Below are positions 13,362 to 16,723 of a stretch of DNA of 16,723 nt, piece after piece. The DNA is from DATHWB01 sp035460965. GTDB lineage: Bacteria; Actinomycetota; Acidimicrobiia; Spongiisociales; ZC4RG35. The stretch's first letter is position 1. Every line of letters begins with the position of its first letter. The stretch covers positions 1 through 16,723 of the forward strand of contig DATHWB010000127.1 of the NCBI GenBank assembly GCA_035460965.1. Reading direction: 5' to 3'. Made by a program: the position numbers and the translations under genes. Below the pieces are notes generated by a model. It was given only the letters and a program-made list of their open reading frames with translations. It ran no database searches and was not told the origin of the DNA.

Positions 13362-14928
13362 ACGACTCCGCCACGCGGGCACGCCCCGGCGTGACGACAC
13401 CTCGCCACACGCGCCGCAGCAGAGGCTCCGGGTGCGTTGCCGGCAGCGGGAAGGTCACGGGCCTCCCCACCGCGTAGCCTTGGAAGAGGTCGAAGCCCGC
13501 CTCGTGACATGCATCGAGGTCCGCCACCGACTCGACCTTCTCGGCGAGCACCCTGGCGCCGCCCTCCTTCAATCGGACGACCACCGGTCGCAGGTTCGGC
13601 ACTGCGTACTGGCGGATGTCCAACTTGACGATGTCGGCGTACGGCACCAATCCCTGTCGGGATGCCTCCGGACCGAAGTCGTCGAGCGACACCGAGAAAC
13701 CCGACGTCCGCAGTTCGTCGAGCACCACCACGACCTCGGGATCGGGCCGGACGTCCTCCAGGATCTCACAGCCGATGCGGCGCGGGTCGAGGTCGCGGAC
13801 GAGGCGGTCGACGAGGGCCTGCCGCGGGAGGTTGACGTACGCCACCCGGCCCGCGAGGAGATCGTCACCGTACCGATCGAGAGCTGCGAGTACGTCGCGC
13901 GTTGCCGCCGTGCCGTCGGTGAAGGCCGCCGCCGCCGCCCTACGGTCCGAACGGAAGAGGACCTCGTACGCGAACGTCCGGCCTCCCCGATCGACGATCG
14001 GTTGTCTGGCGAAGTATCGGACGTCGTGCAGCCGAGCCACGACCGTCCTGTCGGCGACCGGGCGTTTCGATAAAGGGATGCGGACGCCGAGTGCCGCGTT
14101 GGCGATGACCGGGGTCCCGCGTTCGGCGGTGTGTGCTGCAACGATCCACCGATCACCCTCGTGCCACATGCGGGTCACGATCGTCTCGCCCGGATACACG
14201 ACACCCGTGAACCGGGCGTCGAAGCTCCCGACGGCCGCCACCTGACCTTCGAGCACCGTGTCCACGACCGCCTTGCAGACGACTCCGTAGGAGCACAACC
14301 CGTGCAGGATCGGCCGGTCGAAGCCACCGAAGGCGGCGAAGGCGGGATCGGCATGCAGCGGGTTCTTGTCACCGGAGAGTCGGTAGAGGAGTGCCTGTTG
14401 CGGGAGGGTGGCACGCTCGACCACGTGGTCCGGCTCCCGCTCGGGTGGCTGGTTGCCTGGCTCGGGGCCGGATTCGCCCCCGAATCCCCCTTCGCCGCGC
14501 ACGAAGATCGAGGCCCGGTTGGTGAACAGCCTCGCTCCGTCTTCATCCGAGGAGATGATCTCCAACACGACGACGGCCCCTTTGCCTTTGTCGTAGACGG
14601 CAGCCACGGACGCGCGGTTGCGGACCACGGCGTGCGTCGGGATCGGGGAGTGGAGCTCGATCCGCTGCTCGCCGTGCAGGATCATGGCCGGGTTGATGTC
14701 GAGGCCATCGATGTTGAGCACGTTCATCATGGACGAGAACATCGGGATCGTGGCGAACGTCGGCAGCACCTTCAGATTCGCCTCGTAGGCGTATTCGAGT
14801 TCACCCGGATCGGTGGGAGGCACTCCGGCACCGATGCCCAGGTGGTAGAGGATCACGTCGTCGACGTCCCACCGGTGTTCCGTGTCGGGAATCGTCGCCG
14901 ACAGCACGCGCCCAGGGTCGATCGGCAT
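13351..14928 (-). CDS. Fusion of MaoC/hydratase-2 enoyl-CoA hydratase with a C-terminal EAL domain
   Basis: The 525-aa product has two unrelated parts. Residues 1-285 form a double hot-dog (R)-specific 2-enoyl-CoA hydratase, as in MFE-2. Its catalytic hydratase-2 motif is LSGDKNPLHADPAFA, with Asp187, Asn189 and His192. After a linker (about 285-303), residues 304-495 form an EAL domain of the YuxH/CdgJ type (YFARQPIVDRGGRTFAYEVLFR). The metal and c-di-GMP residues expected of active EAL enzymes are all present: Glu322 (ExLxR), Asn366, Glu388, Asp416-Asp417 (LDDFG), Lys435, Glu463 and Gln483 (FQGY). The HDOD domain that normally follows this EAL type is absent. The ATG at 14928 overlaps the SDR stop, so the hydratase is the next step of the same beta-oxidation operon. 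The hydratase activity is well supported; the EAL role (hydrolysis or sensing of c-di-GMP) is inference. Confidence 0.88.
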   Translation of the reverse strand: MPIDPGRVLSATIPDTEHRWDVDDVILYHLGIGAGVPPTDPGELEYAYEANLKVLPTFATIPMFSSMMNVLNIDGLDINPAMILHGEQRIELHSPIPTHAVVRNRASVAAVYDKGKGAVVVLEIISSDEDGARLFTNRASIFVRGEGGFGGESGPEPGNQPPEREPDHVVERATLPQQALLYRLSGDKNPLHADPAFAAFGGFDRPILHGLCSYGVVCKAVVDTVLEGQVAAVGSFDARFTGVVYPGETIVTRMWHEGDRWIVAAHTAERGTPVIANAALGVRIPLSKRPVADRTVVARLHDVRYFARQPIVDRGGRTFAYEVLFRSDRRAAAAAFTDGTAATRDVLAALDRYGDDLLAGRVAYVNLPRQALVDRLVRDLDPRRIGCEILEDVRPDPEVVVVLDELRTSGFSVSLDDFGPEASRQGLVPYADIVKLDIRQYAVPNLRPVVVRLKEGGARVLAEKVESVADLDACHEAGFDLFQGYAVGRPVTFPLPATHPEPLLRRVWRGVVTPGRARVAESFTP

Positions 14929-15839
14929 CAGGCGCCTGCCAGTAGTTGCCCGAGCAGCGTCAGCTCGTCGGTGGCGCTCCCCAGCACCTGGTGGTCGGTG
15001 ATGTCCCGGATCTCGTCGATGTGGTCTGCCAGGGCCTCGACCGACGGGACGACTCCGCTACCGGCGAACCAACCCTGGTTGACACCGATGAAGAAGCGGG
15101 CGTAACGCCCTCCCCCCGCCGAGAAAATCTCGTGTGTGAAGGTGTTCGCCTCGGAACACAGGTACACGACCATCGGCATCACCTGGTCGGGATCGACGAG
15201 ATCCGCGAATGGGCCGAGCAGGTCCTCGGTCATCCGGGTCCTCGCCACGGGGGCGATCACGTTGGACGTGACCCCGTACTTCATCCCTTCGATGGCCAGC
15301 ACGTTGGACAGTCCGACCAGGCCCATCTTGGCGGCGCCATAGTTGGCCTGGCCGAAGTTCCCGAGGATGCCGGCGTTGGACGACGCGAAGACGAACCGGC
15401 CGTACCCCGCCTCCTTCATGTGTCGAAACGCCGGTTGGGAGACGTAGAACGCGCCTCGCAGATGGACGTCCAGGACCGCTTCGATCTCTTCCAGGGTCAT
15501 GTTGGCGAAGCTGCGGTCACGAAGGATTCCGGCGTTGTTGACCACGATGTCCAGGCCGCCGAACGAGTCGATCGCAGTCTGGACGATTGCCGCACCGGAC
15601 TCGGGCGTCGACACCGAGTCGTAGTTGGCCACCGCTTCTCCACCCGCGTCGTGGATCTCCTGGACGACCACGTCGGCGGCGCGCCTGTCGCCTCCGGTGC
15701 CGTCGACCGACCCCCCGAGGTCGTTGACGACCACGCGAGCACCGCGGCGGGCCAATTCGATGGCGTACGACCTGCCGAGGCCACCGCCGGCTCCGGTGAC
15801 GATGGCCGTCCTCCCGTCGAATCCGATCGGATCTGTCAT
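14928..15839 (-). CDS. SDR-family 3-hydroxyacyl-CoA dehydrogenase (MFE-2 / HSD17B4-like)
   Basis: This NAD(H)-dependent dehydrogenase would oxidise 3-hydroxyacyl-CoA to 3-oxoacyl-CoA in beta-oxidation. The 303-aa product is a short-chain dehydrogenase of the type found as the N-terminal domain of peroxisomal multifunctional enzyme 2. Visible are the cofactor loop TGAGGGLG (15-22), the DLGGSVDGTG segment (40-49) typical of this group, NNAG (101-104), and the catalytic Ser154, Tyr167 and Lys171. The C-terminal extension after residue 240 is also typical. The ATG at 15839 has a strong Shine-Dalgarno (AGAGGAAGG) and lies 15 bp after the acyl-CoA dehydrogenase stop. The stop shares one base with the hydratase start. 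Together the three genes supply three successive beta-oxidation steps; no thiolase is in the window. Confidence 0.92.
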   Translation of the reverse strand: MTDPIGFDGRTAIVTGAGGGLGRSYAIELARRGARVVVNDLGGSVDGTGGDRRAADVVVQEIHDAGGEAVANYDSVSTPESGAAIVQTAIDSFGGLDIVVNNAGILRDRSFANMTLEEIEAVLDVHLRGAFYVSQPAFRHMKEAGYGRFVFASSNAGILGNFGQANYGAAKMGLVGLSNVLAIEGMKYGVTSNVIAPVARTRMTEDLLGPFADLVDPDQVMPMVVYLCSEANTFTHEIFSAGGGRYARFFIGVNQGWFAGSGVVPSVEALADHIDEIRDITDHQVLGSATDELTLLGQLLAGA

Positions 15840-15854
15840 TGCGTTCCCTTCCTC

Positions 15855-16723
15855 TCAGAGCCCCAGGCCCCTGCCGATGATCTCCTTCATGATCTCAGTG
15901 GTGCCGCCGTAGATGGTCTGGACGCGGGCGTCCCGGTACGCCCTGGCGATGGGGTACTCCTCCATGTATCCGTAGCCGCCGAAGAACTGGAGACACGAGT
16001 CGATCACCCGCTTCTCGAGCTCCGTCGCCCACCACTTGGCCTTGGCGGCATCCTCCGCAGTCAGCTTGCCGTCGTTGAGGAGCAGCACCTGTCGATCGAC
16101 GTATGCCTGGGTGACGTCCAGTTCGGTCCGCATCTCCGCCATCCGGTGCTTCACCGCCTGATTGGACCCGATCGGCGCTCCGAAGGCCGAACGCTCCGAC
16201 ACGTACTCGAGGGTCCATGCGAATGCCTGTTGGGCATGGGCGAGGGACCCCACCGCCAAGGACAGTCGTTCCTGGGGAAGGTTCCGCACCAGCTGGTAGA
16301 AGCCCTGGCCCTCTTCACCGAGGCGATTGGCCACGGGTACACGCACGTCCTGGAAGAAGAGTTCGGCGGTGTCCTGGGCGTGCAGTCCGATCTTCTCGAG
16401 GTTCCGTCCCCGCGTGAAGCCGTCCATGCCTTCTTCGATGACGAGCAGGCTCATGCCGGCGTGGCGGCGAGCGGGGTCGGTCTTCACGGCGGTGATGATC
16501 ACGTCGCCGTTGATGCCGTTCGTGATGAACGTCTTGGAACCGTTGACCACGTAGTTGTCACCGTCTCTGACGGCCGTGGTGCCGATGCCAGCCAGATCCG
16601 ACCCGGCGCCCGGCTCGGTCATGGCGATGGCGGCCATCGATGCGCCTGACGCCAGTCCGGGGAGCCAGCGTGCCTTCTGGTCATCGTCGGTCAGGTGGAG
16701 GAAATAGGGCAGGGCCACGTCGT
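15855..16723 (-). CDS. Acyl-CoA dehydrogenase (5' end outside window)
   Basis: This flavoenzyme makes the trans-2-enoyl-CoA in the first step of beta-oxidation. About 289 C-terminal residues are visible; the frame runs off the right edge, so the start is missing. Readable parts are the middle-domain FAD motif AMTEPGAGSDLAGIGTTA, the ITNGINGDVIITAVKTD strand region, and the C-terminal helical domain with FGGYGYMEEYPIARAYRDARV and IYGGTTEIMKEII. The residue that is the catalytic Glu in MCAD (IYEG) is Gly here (codon 15908-15906). The catalytic base is more likely the Glu of HRMAEMRT (codon 16136-16134), matching the LCAD-type position; this is my alignment by eye. It is the first visible gene of the operon with the SDR and hydratase. 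Chain-length preference is unknown. Confidence 0.93.
   Translation of the reverse strand, partial: DVALPYFLHLTDDDQKARWLPGLASGASMAAIAMTEPGAGSDLAGIGTTAVRDGDNYVVNGSKTFITNGINGDVIITAVKTDPARRHAGMSLLVIEEGMDGFTRGRNLEKIGLHAQDTAELFFQDVRVPVANRLGEEGQGFYQLVRNLPQERLSLAVGSLAHAQQAFAWTLEYVSERSAFGAPIGSNQAVKHRMAEMRTELDVTQAYVDRQVLLLNDGKLTAEDAAKAKWWATELEKRVIDSCLQFFGGYGYMEEYPIARAYRDARVQTIYGGTTEIMKEIIGRGLGL

Noticed and set aside
13351..13450. HDOD domain expected after a YuxH-type EAL domain
   Set aside because: Only about 30 residues follow the EAL domain before the stop, with no HDOD-like pattern, and the other frames there show none either.
14946..16649. 567-codon open frame on the plus strand opposite the SDR and acyl-CoA dehydrogenase genes
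   Set aside because: It is antisense to two clear enzyme genes, rich in H, D, R, G and V with no domain sense, and has no ribosome site. Such frames are expected in high-GC DNA.

Overview
The window is a gene-dense, high-GC bacterial segment (about two-thirds G+C by eye) with 16 protein-coding genes, one of them cut by the right edge. There are no RNA genes, insertion sequences, prophage genes or CRISPR arrays. GTG starts are common, gene ends are tightly packed, and many starts look leaderless. There is an actinobacterial-style L,D-transpeptidase lipoprotein and a MalF/MalG-type alpha-glucoside importer. Together these point to an actinobacterium (Actinomycetota), possibly Acidimicrobiia. 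The class is an inference from gene style, not a search result.

Layout. (1) 53-4079, plus: a sugar ABC importer (lipoprotein binding protein and two permeases), then a small membrane protein whose start is problematic. Its ATPase is not in the window. (2) 4084-5094, minus: a LacI-family regulator facing the importer genes, their likely controller. (3) 5137-6579, minus: a coupled cluster of an NfuA-type Fe-S carrier, a Mug-type DNA glycosylase and a three-helix membrane protein. (4) 6638-7852, plus: an ATP-grasp ligase of the L-amino-acid-ligase type. (5) 7864-8943, minus: a 6-phosphofructokinase with an unusual Asn in its GGDGS motif. (6) 9008-11565, plus: an S9 serine peptidase translationally coupled to thiamine pyrophosphokinase. 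(7) 11556-12518, minus: a D-2-hydroxyacid dehydrogenase. (8) 12561-13361, plus: an L,D-transpeptidase lipoprotein with a Thr-rich linker. (9) 13351-16723, minus: a fatty-acid beta-oxidation operon of acyl-CoA dehydrogenase (partial), MFE-2-type SDR dehydrogenase and MaoC/hydratase-2. The hydratase carries a C-terminal EAL (cyclic-di-GMP phosphodiesterase-like) domain.

The most novel item is this hydratase-EAL fusion. The hydratase-2 motif and all the expected EAL catalytic-type residues are present in one open frame, suggesting a link between c-di-GMP and acyl-CoA metabolism. The second is a promoter pattern. At all three divergent gene pairs, both genes have a TANNNT -10-like hexamer exactly 6 or 7 nt before the start codon, which predicts six leaderless mRNAs. 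All four convergent junctions have no room for a terminator (gaps of 4 and 11 bp, overlaps of 10 and 11 bp).
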